This document shows, in pieces, positions 9,086 through 17,358 of a stretch of DNA of 35,054 bases (position 1 is the first letter of the stretch; each line of letters opens with the position of its first letter). The position numbers were made by a program, and so were the translations under genes. A model generated the notes under the pieces. It saw only the letters and a program-made list of their open reading frames with translations, had not been told where the DNA came from and ran no database searches. Source of the DNA: an uncultured Prevotella sp. (GTDB lineage: Bacteria; Bacteroidota; Bacteroidia; Bacteroidales; Bacteroidaceae); assembly GCA_900315545.1 (NCBI GenBank), contig OMZM01000018.1:1-35054 (forward strand), in the 5' to 3' direction.

Positions 9086-9901
9086 TTACAGCAGGTTCAG
9101 GTAGTTTTCTACGGGTATTCCCCTGTTCTTGTCCTTGTTGTCCTTGTTCAGTTCTATCAGTTTGTAGACGCCGCGCATAGCGCTCTCCGTGCTTTGCTGC
9201 AGCGACTCTCCCGACAGCAGGTGGGCTATGAGTATAGCCGAGAACATGTCGCCCGTGCCGGGGAAGTGCACTGGTATTTCGGTGTATGGCAGGCAGAGCG
9301 TCGTGTCGTCGGCAGCGTTGTAGCCCACTACCGACGGCTGTCCGTCCACCTTTATGCTTGTTATGAGCACTGAGCGAGCCCCCATCTGTCGCAGCCTGTC
9401 TACGAGCTGGAACGCCTCTTCGCGTGTTGCGCCGTCGGCGTTGTACTTGCTGTCGGTCAGATAGCAAGCCTCCGTATAGTTGGGGTATGTCAGGTGAGCC
9501 ACCGACACCATCTCGCGCATCGAGCGTATGGCTGCGTCGGTAACACCGTTGTACAGCTTTCCCTCGTCGCCCATTATCGGGTCTACATACACGGCAGTGC
9601 CCTGCTCAGCCTGTTCCTTGCAGTATTTCGATATTATCTGCGCCTGGTTTTCCGATGCTATGAAGCCCGTCGCTATGGCGTCGAACGTAAATCCGAGTTC
9701 CTTCCATACGGGGAACACGCCTTTTATGTATTCCGTCGTGTCGAGAATGTTGAACTTCCCATAGTCGAGCGTGTTCGACACGAGCGCCGTCGGCAGGTTG
9801 TAGACAGGATGTCCGAAGTACGACAGTATGGGCAGCATGGCAGCCGTAGCCACCTTGCCATATCCTGCCATGTCGTTGATAAGGAGTATTTGCTTCTTCA
9901 T
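9086..9901 (-). CDS. Pyridoxal/pyridoxamine kinase
   Basis: The 271-aa protein belongs to the PdxK/PdxY branch of the ribokinase superfamily and should phosphorylate pyridoxal or pyridoxamine with ATP in the B6 salvage pathway. Evidence is the N-terminal QILLINDMAGYGKVATAAM, the substrate-pocket region NLPTALVSNTL, DPIMGDEGKLY, and the C-terminal anion-hole/catalytic-base motif PGTGDMFSA. I chose the ATG at 9901 (MKKQILLIND) over an upstream in-frame start at 10006, because the extra 35 residues lie inside trmH and do not resemble the family. The ATG overlaps the TGA of trmH (ATGA), suggesting translational coupling. The exact substrate preference cannot be read from the sequence, so no symbol is assigned. 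Confidence 0.9.
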   Translation of the reverse strand: MKKQILLINDMAGYGKVATAAMLPILSYFGHPVYNLPTALVSNTLDYGKFNILDTTEYIKGVFPVWKELGFTFDAIATGFIASENQAQIISKYCKEQAEQGTAVYVDPIMGDEGKLYNGVTDAAIRSMREMVSVAHLTYPNYTEACYLTDSKYNADGATREEAFQLVDRLRQMGARSVLITSIKVDGQPSVVGYNAADDTTLCLPYTEIPVHFPGTGDMFSAILIAHLLSGESLQQSTESAMRGVYKLIELNKDNKDKNRGIPVENYLNLL

Positions 9902-10437
9902 AGTTTTGGAAAATAATAGTTTTTTGCCAGCTCCCATATTATGATGCCAGCCGTTACCGATACGTTCATCGAGTGTTTCGTCCCGAACTGTGGTATCTCT
10001 ATGCATCCGTCAGACTTGTCGATGACGCTCTGGCTCACGCCTTTCACCTCGTTGCCGAGCACCACTGCCACCGGCGTGCTGCGGTCAGCTGCGAAGTCGT
10101 TGAGCATCGTCGACCCTTCAGCCTGCTCTATGCTGTATATCTTGTATCCGTCCTTTCTCAGTTCTTCCACGGCATCGTCGGCAGTGGCAAAATACTTCCA
10201 GCCGACCGACTCCTCGCCTCCGAGCGCCGTCTTGTGTATCTCCGCATTTGGCGGCGTCGCCGTTATTCCGCAGAGATAGACCGCCTGCAGCCTCATGGCG
10301 TCGGCAGTTCTGAACACGCTGCCCACGTTGTGCAGCGAGCGAATATTGTCGAGCACCACCACGAGCGGCATCTTCTCAGCCTCGCGGAAGTCCTCCACCG
10401 ACATCCTCTCTATCTCTATTGTCCTCAGTTTGCGCAT
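9898..10437 (-). CDS. TrmH/SpoU-family RNA 2'-O-methyltransferase
   Basis: The 179-aa SPOUT methyltransferase consists only of the catalytic domain, without the N-terminal substrate-binding extension found in RlmB. The three SpoU motifs are clear: NIRSLHNVGSVFRTADA (motif 1, about 32-48), VLGNEVKGVS (motif 2, about 125-134) and IEIPQFGTKHSMNVSVTAG (motif 3, about 146-164). It is expected to methylate a ribose 2'-OH of tRNA or rRNA using S-adenosylmethionine through the knotted dimer. The target nucleotide cannot be inferred. A hairpin terminator for sufE lies immediately upstream (10451-10488). Its stop overlaps the start of the pyridoxal kinase gene, so trmH, the kinase gene and comM probably form one unit. 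Confidence 0.93.
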   Translation of the reverse strand: MRKLRTIEIERMSVEDFREAEKMPLVVVLDNIRSLHNVGSVFRTADAMRLQAVYLCGITATPPNAEIHKTALGGEESVGWKYFATADDAVEELRKDGYKIYSIEQAEGSTMLNDFAADRSTPVAVVLGNEVKGVSQSVIDKSDGCIEIPQFGTKHSMNVSVTAGIIIWELAKNYYFPKL

Positions 10438-10450
10438 GTTTCAGTCATTT

Positions 10451-10488
10451 AAAAAGGTAAGTCCTCAAAACAACCAGGCTCACTTACC
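10451..10488 (-). terminator. Rho-independent terminator downstream of sufE
   Basis: On the minus strand the arms GGTAAGT (10482-10488) and ACTTACC (10456-10462) form a perfect 7-bp stem, with further partial pairing inside (GCC/AGG). The stem is followed at once by five T residues (10451-10455). It sits between the sufE stop and the trmH start, so some trmH transcription may need read-through or an unseen promoter. Confidence 0.65.
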
Positions 10489-10517
10489 GTTCAGGATTAC
10501 ATCATTAATTATGCCCT

Positions 10518-10943
10518 TTACATTGTTTCCTTAGTCTTGAAAGCCAGTGCGTAGGCTTTCATCTGCTTCATCATGGCGAGCAGTCCGTTGCTTCTGGTGG
10601 GCGAGAGGTGGTCTTTCAGTCCTATTTGGTCTATGAAATAGAGGTCGGCATCGAGTATTTCCTGTGGTGTATGTCCGCTGACGACGCGTATGAGCAGTGC
10701 TATTATTCCCTTTACTATCAGTGCGTCGCTCTCGGCGGCATATTCTATCAGTCCGTCGTGGTAGTCGGCTTGCAGCCAGACGCGGCTCTGGCAGCCGTCG
10801 ATGAGGTTTTGTTCGGTTTTACACTTCTCGTCCAGCGGTTCCAGTTCGTTGCCCAAGTCGATGAGCATCTGGTACTTGTCCATCCAGTCGTCGAACGCGC
10901 TGAATTCCTCTATCACTTCGTCTTGCAGTTCGTTTATAGTCAT
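10518..10943 (-). CDS. sufE: SufE family Fe-S assembly protein
   Basis: The 141-aa length is typical for SufE, which accepts persulfide sulfur from the SufS cysteine desulfurase for iron-sulfur cluster assembly. The sulfur-accepting cysteine is C51 in LIDGCQSRVWL, in its usual context, and the family pattern DWMDKYQMLIDLGNELEPL precedes it. The C-terminal part (LSPTRSNGLLAMMKQMKAYA) is also typical. I start at the ATG at 10943 (MTINELQDEV); an in-frame extension to 11045 would cross the promoter-like -7 element at 10970-10977. No sufS or other suf genes are in the window. A full copy of the large intergenic repeat lies about 200 bp upstream. Confidence 0.93.
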   Translation of the reverse strand: MTINELQDEVIEEFSAFDDWMDKYQMLIDLGNELEPLDEKCKTEQNLIDGCQSRVWLQADYHDGLIEYAAESDALIVKGIIALLIRVVSGHTPQEILDADLYFIDQIGLKDHLSPTRSNGLLAMMKQMKAYALAFKTKETM

Positions 10944-10969
10944 AATTGTCTGTATTTTCTTATTTTTTG

Positions 10970-10977
10970 CAAAGTTA
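10970..10977 (-). promoter_or_regulatory. Bacteroidota -7 element upstream of sufE
   Basis: Minus-strand TAACTTTG matches TAnnTTTG and lies 26 bp before the sufE start. A TTTG is present further upstream but with a spacer of about 23 nt rather than 19-21, so only the -7 box is well supported. Confidence 0.5.
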
Positions 10978-11146
10978 CGAAAAATCCGTTTAAGCGATAA
11001 CAAAATAAATAGTTTTATTGCGCAGAGTGTGCGTATTTTATGCAATAAGCGAGAGATATTCCAAATTTATTTGTATATTTCCGGGCAAGAGCGGCTTATT
11101 TTCCGAAGCGCTAAGGTTACGCGGTGAGGTTGGTGCTATCGATATG

Positions 11147-11598
11147 CTCACAGCAAAAACCGTGCCAAACTCATCAGGATTTTCATCCGAGCCGAAAAAT
11201 GATGAAAAATTTTGACAGAGGAAAAGTCTTCAAATAGAATTTTTACAGCCCCTGAAACTGCAAAAATCTGTTAATTCCAAGACCGACGACAACTGTTAAA
11301 ATTGTCAAAGAGCATGGTTGAGGCACTTATTTGCGTATTTTGGCTTGCGAAACATTGTGTCTGAAAGTCCCAAACACTATGTTTGGCAGCCTCAAACACA
11401 CTGTTTGACAATGTCAAACATGCTCTTTGACAATTTTAACACATGCGTTTCCTGCATAAAAAGCTTATATATGCAGTTAACAAACTGACTGTCAATAAAT
11501 TACAAATTCACTCGTATTTTGGGCATATTTTGCCCCTCAGATTTCCGAAACGACTTTCGCGGGCATTCTCGCGACAGTAAACGAGCGAAAATTGATTA
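11147..11598 (-). repeat. Large intergenic repeat, copy 1 (452 bp)
   Basis: This fills most of the 703-bp gene-free stretch between btuC and sufE. It aligns end to end with 18401-18853. Conserved blocks include cagcaaaaaccgtgcc at one end, a central region of inverted repeats, and an 86-bp block (11513-11598) with only about four differences from copy 2. That block contains gggcatattttgccc and a tcgcg...cgcga stem. No coding frame in it is convincing and no transposase is nearby. Orientation is given so that the repeat reads toward sufE. The rest of the gap (10978-11146 and 11599-11646) holds nothing else recognisable. Confidence 0.9.
11294..11441. repeat. Long-range inverted repeat with nested palindrome (copy 1)
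   Basis: Arms 11294-11316 and 11419-11441 are perfect 23-bp inverted repeats, beginning TGTTAAAATTGTC and ending AACA. About 102 bp lie between them. A second palindrome, tgtttgaca-a-tgtcaaaca (11402-11420), overlaps the right arm by 2 bp. A smaller one, ccaaaca-cta-tgtttgg, lies between the arms. Confidence 0.9.
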
Positions 11599-11646
11599 TA
11601 GTTTTCCCGTTGTAAAGAGATGTTGAAAAAGGATTTTCGGGCAGGC

Positions 11647-12687
11647 TTATTGCTTTATGCGCTGCTTCATGATGACGTAGATGGTTACCGGTGCGCCGAT
11701 GAATGGCGTTATGGCGTTGAGTGGTATGATGCCCTGCGAGCCAGGCAGCATGCAGATGATGTTGCACAGCAGTGCTACGGCTGCTCCCGTGAGTATGGTT
11801 GCCGGCATGAGGTGCTTGTGGTTGTCGGTGCCGAGCAGCATGCGTGCTATGTGCGGCACAGCCAGTCCGATGAATACCACCGGACCGCAGAAAGCCGTTG
11901 TAACGGCAGTCAGCACGCCCGTAACAAAGAGCAGATAGTTGCGTACGTGCTTTGTGTTGAAGCCCAAGTTCTCGGCATACTGTTCGCCGAGCAGCAGTGC
12001 GTTGAGCGGCTTTATGAGCATCAGCGACGCCACGAGCCCCATTATGGTTATCAGTGCGAATGTGGGCATCTGCTGCATCGATACGCCTCCGAAGTTGCCG
12101 AGTCCCCACACCATGTAGGACTGCACGCCCTGTTCGGTGGCAAAGAAGTTGAGCAGCGATATGGCAGACGATGTTATGTAGCCTATCATCATGCCTATGA
12201 TGAGCAGCATGATGTTGTTTCTTACTACCGTAGAGAACAGCAGGATTATCAGCATGACAGCCATTGCCCCGACGAAGGCAGCTGTCAGCACTGCCACGAA
12301 GCCTGTCAGCGAGAGGCTTCCTGCCGTAATGCTTCCTCCGAGCAGCAGCATGACGAGTGCCACGCCGAGCGATGCACCGCTGTTTATGCCGAAGACGCTC
12401 GGTCCGGCAAGCGGGTTGTGGAATGCCGTCTGCAGCATCAGTCCGCATACAGCGAGCGATGCGCCGCAGAGAATGGCTGTCAGCGACTGCGGCAGGCGCG
12501 ACTGCATGACGATGAATATCCACGAAGGCTTGATGTCGCTGTCGGCAGCCAGCTCGGCTGACGAGCCAAACAGTATCTTGACCACCTTGCCGACAGGTAT
12601 GTCTACGGCACCGACGACGAGGCTGACAGCAAACAACAGGGCTATCAGCACAGCCATCGATATGGTGAAACGCCGGCTTCTATTCAT
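11647..12687 (-). CDS. btuC: FecCD/BtuC family ABC permease, cobalamin uptake
   Basis: The 346-aa polytopic inner-membrane permease has the RLPQSLTAILCGASLAVCG and NPLAGPSVFGINSGASLG segments typical of the BtuC/FecCD family, with about ten hydrophobic segments spread through the protein. It should form the membrane channel that takes corrinoid from BtuF. Its start overlaps the btuF stop by 8 bp, and the operon begins with a cobalamin riboswitch, which makes B12 rather than siderophore the likely substrate. The expected ATPase gene btuD does not follow; the gene is the last of the operon and is followed by a repeat. An ATPase encoded elsewhere must complete the transporter. Confidence 0.9.
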   Translation of the reverse strand: MNRSRRFTISMAVLIALLFAVSLVVGAVDIPVGKVVKILFGSSAELAADSDIKPSWIFIVMQSRLPQSLTAILCGASLAVCGLMLQTAFHNPLAGPSVFGINSGASLGVALVMLLLGGSITAGSLSLTGFVAVLTAAFVGAMAVMLIILLFSTVVRNNIMLLIIGMMIGYITSSAISLLNFFATEQGVQSYMVWGLGNFGGVSMQQMPTFALITIMGLVASLMLIKPLNALLLGEQYAENLGFNTKHVRNYLLFVTGVLTAVTTAFCGPVVFIGLAVPHIARMLLGTDNHKHLMPATILTGAAVALLCNIICMLPGSQGIIPLNAITPFIGAPVTIYVIMKQRIKQ

Positions 12688-13801
12688 TCAGCAAGATGAA
12701 ATATTTTGGTTGACCCAGATTGAGCTCCGGGTGAGCTATACATATAAAGTCGCGCAAGAGCAAGTGCGGATGAAACGGTGTCTCCTCGTAGAACGTGCTT
12801 ATGGCAGTGTTGCATCCGTAGACCATGCCCGTAGCGAAAGCCCTGAACTGTCGGTAGCCTCCGTTTTCGCTAAGCAGCGCCGCGCGCGTCATGGGCTTCG
12901 GCGAGTTGTATCTGAACAGCCAGATGTCGGCATCGCCAGCTTTCTCGAGCACACTCTCGAACGGCAGCGAGAGGCTTCCGCTGTGCTCGTCGTCGCTCCA
13001 CGCGTAACCGATGTTGGCATCGGCTATTATCCGTCCCACCGAACTCTGTCCGCCCGGCACATACCATACGGCACCCGTCTGCTTGTCCATTATCAGCGAG
13101 CGCTTCTGCTGTGCCGAGTGAGCCAGCCGCCGCAGGTCGTTGTATTTGCGTTCCACGTCGCTGAAGATGCTGTCTGCCTTGTCCTCGCTTCCGAAAATCA
13201 TGCCGTAGAAACGCATCCACTCAGCCCTGCCGAGCGCAGACGTCTCCATATAGTCGGCAGTCTCTATGATTGGAATGCCGAGTTCCTCCACCTTGCCGTA
13301 GCCGCCGCTGTTCTGGAACGGCGAGAGAAATATGACATCAGCCTGTCGGTCGATAATCTTCGCTATCGTAGGCGCCATGCCGCTGCCGCAGTCGGCAATG
13401 GCTCCGGCAGCCAACTGCTGCTTGATGAAGGGAATGTGTATGTACTGTGGCTCGCACACGCCTGCTATGTTGTCTTTCCTGCCCATGTCGATGACGAGGC
13501 TGCAATGCACGCTTGTCGCCATGACAGCCCTCTTTACGGGCGTTCTGACGATAGCCCCTTCGGGCATGTTGGCAGGCATCGCGCTGTCGGCAGGCACGAG
13601 CAGATAGGTGTGAAGGGTCTTGCCCTCGTTCCAAGGGTCGGCAAGCCGCACCTCCGTATAGCCGCTGTGCTTGATGATAGACAGGTTGCTGGCATACTTC
13701 AGCCTTACCGTGTCGCAACGCTCAGACATATCGCTCTGTGCATGCCGAGACTGGCACGCACAGAGTAATACGACTGACAGTATAATAAGAAATCTGTTCA
13801 T
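12680..13801 (-). CDS. btuF: BtuF-like cobalamin-binding ABC substrate-binding lipoprotein
   Basis: The 373-aa protein starts with a lipoprotein signal (MNRFLIILSVVLLCAC, lipobox cysteine near 16). It has the two-lobed periplasmic-binding (TroA-type helical backbone) layout, with features such as KRAVMATSVHCSLVIDMG, KIIDRQADVIFLSPF and GIPIIETADYMETSALGRAEWMRF. It should hand corrinoid to BtuC in the periplasm. It lies 38 bp after the btuG-like gene and overlaps btuC. Assignment to B12 rests on the riboswitch and the btuB/btuG neighbours; by sequence alone it could be an iron-siderophore binding protein. C-terminal HPHLLLRDFICIAHPEL is typical of the family in Bacteroidales. Confidence 0.87.
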   Translation of the reverse strand: MNRFLIILSVVLLCACQSRHAQSDMSERCDTVRLKYASNLSIIKHSGYTEVRLADPWNEGKTLHTYLLVPADSAMPANMPEGAIVRTPVKRAVMATSVHCSLVIDMGRKDNIAGVCEPQYIHIPFIKQQLAAGAIADCGSGMAPTIAKIIDRQADVIFLSPFQNSGGYGKVEELGIPIIETADYMETSALGRAEWMRFYGMIFGSEDKADSIFSDVERKYNDLRRLAHSAQQKRSLIMDKQTGAVWYVPGGQSSVGRIIADANIGYAWSDDEHSGSLSLPFESVLEKAGDADIWLFRYNSPKPMTRAALLSENGGYRQFRAFATGMVYGCNTAISTFYEETPFHPHLLLRDFICIAHPELNLGQPKYFILLNE

Positions 13802-13839
13802 TCAGTTTTCATTTCTTGCGCCCGATGCGGCGCAGCATA

Positions 13840-14922
13840 TTACTTCAGGAAGACAATCTTGCGTGGATTGACACCCGTAGACTCAAACACCTTCACGAAA
13901 GTGCCGTCGTTCTTGAAGTGGTATATCTTGCCATTGTTTGCAAAGTCGCTTGTCATGACATAGATATCGCCAGTGTACTCGTTCACGTTCATGCCATATA
14001 CAGAGCTTGAACCAAGTTCCTTAGGCGCATTCTTCAGGAAAGAGCCCTTGCTCTTGGTGCCCGTCTTGACGTCATAGCTGTAGAATGTGGTTGTTGTTAC
14101 GTGTGTTGTCCAGTTTGTTTCAGAGTAAGCCAGATAGAGAGTGTTTCTGTATGATGTCCATGCAGAGGCACTTCCCAGCTCCTTAAACTCGCCCGTCTTG
14201 GTGTTAAGTTCGCCCCAAGGATAGTTCCAGTACTGTCCGTAGCCCTGTACGAAGATGTGGTCGTCAACCTCGATGATGCGGTCTGGGTTGTCCATAACGT
14301 CGAAATAAGTAGCCTTGTCGAAAGTCTTCATGTCGATAACGGCAACGCGCTTGTCCTTGCCCCAGCCCGAACATGTGCAGTAGAGCTTGTCGTCTTCTTC
14401 CACGATGTACTCAGGATTGAGTCCTATCTGTACGTTGGCAACGGTTTTCATGGTCTTTGTGTCAATCTTGGCAACATAGCCTCCGTAGCAAGTTACGTAG
14501 AGATAGCCGTCCTCATACACGCCGTAGCGAGGGTCGCCCAGTTCTTCAGCAACAGACAGGTAGCTCTGACGCACGCCTACGTTGTTGAGTTTGTAGATAA
14601 TCTTCGAGCTTGACATGATGACATAGAGATTGTTGTCGTCGCCTACGATGATGTCCTGTGCCACGTCGCCCATAGCGATTGCGTTCTGCGCCATGAACAG
14701 GTCGCCTTCATAAACCTCGTCTGTCGCCCAGTCGAAGTAAGTCATTGTGGCATTGTTCTTGCTCATTGAGCCTTCATTTAGTACGAAAGCACGTTTCTGG
14801 CTCATCTCTATTTTAGAGCCAGCCTTTTCCCAACTCCAATCGTCGTCGTCGCTACATGATGTGAAACCGACTGTGATTGCCATAGCACTAAGTGCTGCTA
14901 AAAATAAACTTCTAAGTTTCAT
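13840..14922 (-). CDS. BtuG-like DUF5074/YncE-type beta-propeller surface lipoprotein
   Basis: The 360-aa lipoprotein has the signal MKLRSLFLAALSAMAITVGFTSC (lipobox Cys 23), followed by an acidic SDDDD stretch that fits a Bacteroidota surface-export signal. The rest is a repeated beta-propeller pattern with YVIMSSSKIIYKLN, LYVTCYGGYVAKIDTKTM, VAVIDMKTFDKATYFDVMDNPDRI and IYVMTSDFANNGKIYHF. In Bacteroides, BtuG proteins of this type bind cobalamin very tightly at the cell surface and associate with BtuB. The position directly after btuB and before btuF supports the same job here. This is homology by pattern and context; binding residues were not identified. Confidence 0.85.
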   Translation of the reverse strand: MKLRSLFLAALSAMAITVGFTSCSDDDDWSWEKAGSKIEMSQKRAFVLNEGSMSKNNATMTYFDWATDEVYEGDLFMAQNAIAMGDVAQDIIVGDDNNLYVIMSSSKIIYKLNNVGVRQSYLSVAEELGDPRYGVYEDGYLYVTCYGGYVAKIDTKTMKTVANVQIGLNPEYIVEEDDKLYCTCSGWGKDKRVAVIDMKTFDKATYFDVMDNPDRIIEVDDHIFVQGYGQYWNYPWGELNTKTGEFKELGSASAWTSYRNTLYLAYSETNWTTHVTTTTFYSYDVKTGTKSKGSFLKNAPKELGSSSVYGMNVNEYTGDIYVMTSDFANNGKIYHFKNDGTFVKVFESTGVNPRKIVFLK

Positions 14923-14967
14923 AGTTCTCTTTTTTAATTATTGTTTATGATAATGAATAGTTATTTC

Positions 14968-17013
14968 TTATAGGTTAAGCGTTGCCGCAAATGTTACGGA
15001 GCGTCCCGGCATGGGGTAGTATTTAATGATGTCGTACTGTTCGTTGGTGAAATTGTGCATCGTTGCTTGCAGATTGAGCCTGCAATGCTTCATCCTGAAC
15101 TCCCTCGACAGTGTTATGCTGTGTTCCCAGTAAGCCTTCAGCTGATACTGAGGTATTCTCTGCACGCTGCTCCAACGCTCTCCCTGCGAGAGCAGGTTGT
15201 AGCCTATGTTGACGTACGGAGTGCGCAGCAGTGCCGACATGTTGCCGCTCTGGCGCGGCGTGTATGGCAGCTGCACGTTGTAAGAAGGCGAATCCTCTTC
15301 CTTGTCTACGGCTTTCTGGTTGGTAAATGCAGCCGTCAGAATCATGCTGTACTCGCCTGAGGCAGTGTTGGCAATAGGTATTTCCGTTGCCAAAGTTATG
15401 TCGAAGCCGTAGATTTTCACCTTTCCGAAGTTCGACATTTTCCATACATAGGTAGAAGGGAAAGCCACTATCTTGTCGTCGATGTTGTTCAGATAGGCGT
15501 CGACGGTCAGTGTTACGTATTTCAGGAACCTTACGGGGCGTCCGCTGTAGGTTATTCCTGCGTTCAGTTCGTGTGCGTTTTCGGGTTTCAGGCCAGTGTT
15601 TCCCATGCGCATATAGTACAGGTCGTTGAACGTAGGCATGCGGAACGTGCTTTTATACATGGCTCTCAGAAACAGCGACTGGTCGTTGAGGAGCCTGTAA
15701 GATGCCGACAGCGACGGCGACAGGCGTTTCTTGTCGGCGGGCTGGCTGCCTGCCTTCACGCTTTCGCTGGCGTATGTTGCCACTATGTTTCCGTTGATTT
15801 TCAGCCGTTGCACCTGTACCTGTGCAGACAGTGCTGTCAGCGATGTCGTGCGCTTAGGGTATGGCGGGTCGGTCAGGTTGTCGGAGATGGATATGTTGCT
15901 GCGCAGGTTGTTGAAGAACAAGTCTTCTGCCAGTGCGAGCGAGAGCCATTCCGTAGGCTTCCACTGTGCTGCCACCGAGCCGTAGTATTCGTTCTGTCGT
16001 GCCACGTCTATGCGCTTTCCGTTTTCATATTTCACGTCGGTGTCTTCATATTTGTTCCATGAGTGGCTGTATTTCAGCCTTGCCTTCATGCTCCAGCGGT
16101 TGTTGAAGCGCTTGGTATATACAGCCTGTGTGAAGAAATCCTCGTCCCAAAGGCGCTCGTCGCTCTTATTGTTGTAGAGTATGACGGCGCCCGGCAGTCC
16201 TCTCTGCGAGTAGTACCAGTATGCCTTTATGTCGAGTTGGCTGTTGTCGCGCCATGTGTGGAAGAGGTTTGCCTCTGCCTGCCAGGAGTATATATCGGAG
16301 TTATATCGCTTCTCGGTTGTTTTCTCTATGCCGTTGACGAGCTTGAACGGATAGTTTCCGTCGGCACGCATGAACGATGCGTTTGCCGTTACTGCCGTGC
16401 GCTGGCTTATGGGCTGCCATAGTCTGAAGGATGGCGACACCATGCCGAACGAGCCTCCTTTTATTTTCATTTCCATGCGTTCGCCTTCGGGCGCATGCCT
16501 TTCGCTCGTTATGCTGAGTATGGCTCCCGATGCGAGGTGTCGTGCCGACTGCAGCAGGTTGTCGTCGCTGCCTACGGCAAGGCTTACCGACTCGGCGTTG
16601 TCGAGCGTGTATCTGCCTATGTCTATCTGTCCGGCCTGCGTGTTGCTTATGGTTATTCCGTCGTAGCTCACTGCCGTGTGGTGTGCTCCCAGATTGCGCA
16701 CGCTGACGGTTTTCATGCCTCCTATGCCGCCGTAGTCTTTCACTTCTGCGCCTGCAAATTTCTTCACGGCATCCGACAGGTTTAGTATTCCGAGAGCCTG
16801 CAGCTCGCTGCGCAGCAACTGTTGCATAGGCATTGTCGACGTAACGTTAGGCGACAGCTTGTTGCTCACTACGGTTACGCTGTCGAGTTGTCTTGCCTTG
16901 TCGGTGTCGGTATTGTCTTGTGCGCACAGCGTTGAGGCTGACAGTGAAGCCAGCAGCAGTGTGAAACAGCGACGAAATGATTTTCTTTTGAAATCGATAC
17001 TTAATGAACGCAT
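14968..17013 (-). CDS. btuB: TonB-dependent outer-membrane cobalamin receptor
   Basis: The 681-aa protein has a signal peptide (FTLLLASLSASTLCAQ), a TonB-box-like DSVTVVSNK near residue 43, a plug domain (about 60-165: LSDAVKKFAGAEVKDYGG, VSVRNLGAHHTAVSYDGI) and a 22-strand-type barrel. The barrel closes with the family's typical aromatic-rich end (NFTNEQYDIIKYYPMPGRS, VTFAATLNL). It imports corrinoid across the outer membrane using TonB/ExbBD energy. It is the first gene after the cobalamin riboswitch, about 50 nt downstream of it, so expression should fall when cobalamin is plentiful. It is followed by the btuG-like gene after 45 nt. The B12 role is supported mainly by the riboswitch. Confidence 0.92.
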   Translation of the reverse strand: MRSLSIDFKRKSFRRCFTLLLASLSASTLCAQDNTDTDKARQLDSVTVVSNKLSPNVTSTMPMQQLLRSELQALGILNLSDAVKKFAGAEVKDYGGIGGMKTVSVRNLGAHHTAVSYDGITISNTQAGQIDIGRYTLDNAESVSLAVGSDDNLLQSARHLASGAILSITSERHAPEGERMEMKIKGGSFGMVSPSFRLWQPISQRTAVTANASFMRADGNYPFKLVNGIEKTTEKRYNSDIYSWQAEANLFHTWRDNSQLDIKAYWYYSQRGLPGAVILYNNKSDERLWDEDFFTQAVYTKRFNNRWSMKARLKYSHSWNKYEDTDVKYENGKRIDVARQNEYYGSVAAQWKPTEWLSLALAEDLFFNNLRSNISISDNLTDPPYPKRTTSLTALSAQVQVQRLKINGNIVATYASESVKAGSQPADKKRLSPSLSASYRLLNDQSLFLRAMYKSTFRMPTFNDLYYMRMGNTGLKPENAHELNAGITYSGRPVRFLKYVTLTVDAYLNNIDDKIVAFPSTYVWKMSNFGKVKIYGFDITLATEIPIANTASGEYSMILTAAFTNQKAVDKEEDSPSYNVQLPYTPRQSGNMSALLRTPYVNIGYNLLSQGERWSSVQRIPQYQLKAYWEHSITLSREFRMKHCRLNLQATMHNFTNEQYDIIKYYPMPGRSVTFAATLNL

Positions 17014-17063
17014 GTTGTTTTTTCCAAAGACCTCTTCCTCGAAAGGCCGTAATGAAACTTAAA

Positions 17064-17250
17064 CATTGGCAGGTCTTCTGACTTTACCCATTGAAAGGCA
17101 GCCTTCCCAAGCCGTTTTGGCTCAGTGGCGCCGTTGCCTTTCAACAACAGGGCTTACAGCAGCGGGACTGTGTAGGACTTGCACCTACTTCCCTTTTTAA
17201 TCGCTCTTGTGTGGCGAACCAACATCTGTATGGTGAAGCGTGCCGGCTAT
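17064..17250 (-). promoter_or_regulatory. Cobalamin (B12) riboswitch
   Basis: On the minus strand the leader has the ordered conserved blocks of a cobalamin riboswitch: GGTTCGCCACAC, AAAAAGGGAA, GGTGCAAGTCCTACACAG, TCCCGCTGCTGTAAGCCC, GCCACTGAGCC...CTTGGGAAGGC, and the B12 box AGTCAGAAGACCTGCC at 17068-17083. It ends about 50 nt before the btuB start. Ligand binding should reduce expression of the btuB-btuG-btuF-btuC unit. No clear intrinsic terminator follows, so control at translation initiation is the more likely mode. The exact outer boundary (P1) is estimated. Confidence 0.95.
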
Positions 17251-17274
17251 TCGGCTCGGCAGCGTTTCGCGGGG

Positions 17275-17282
17275 CAAAGATA
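17275..17282 (-). promoter_or_regulatory. -7 element of the btu operon promoter
   Basis: Minus-strand TATCTTTG fits TAnnTTTG and sits just upstream of the riboswitch, as expected for its promoter. The -33 region at the usual spacing is a weak TTTA/TTAG rather than TTTG, set in AT-rich DNA. Confidence 0.6.
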
Positions 17283-17358
17283 CGAAAAACTAATTAAACA
17301 ACTAAACAATAGTTAATTATTTTTCCAAAATGCATTGTTTTTCAGTTTTTTCCTCGTT

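Noticed and set aside
11147-11598. Insertion sequence or CRISPR array in the btuC-sufE gap
   Set aside because: No transposase frame, no target-site duplication that I could identify and no regularly spaced identical short repeats; the inverted repeats are internal, not terminal.
11620-12561. 313-codon plus-strand frame rich in His, Gln, Tyr and Cys
   Set aside because: Shadow of btuC; composition is typical of reading the opposite strand of a membrane protein gene.
12191-13768. 525-codon plus-strand frame opposite btuC and btuF
   Set aside because: Lies wholly antisense to two well-supported transport genes in GC-rich DNA; no recognisable domain and biased, low-complexity composition.
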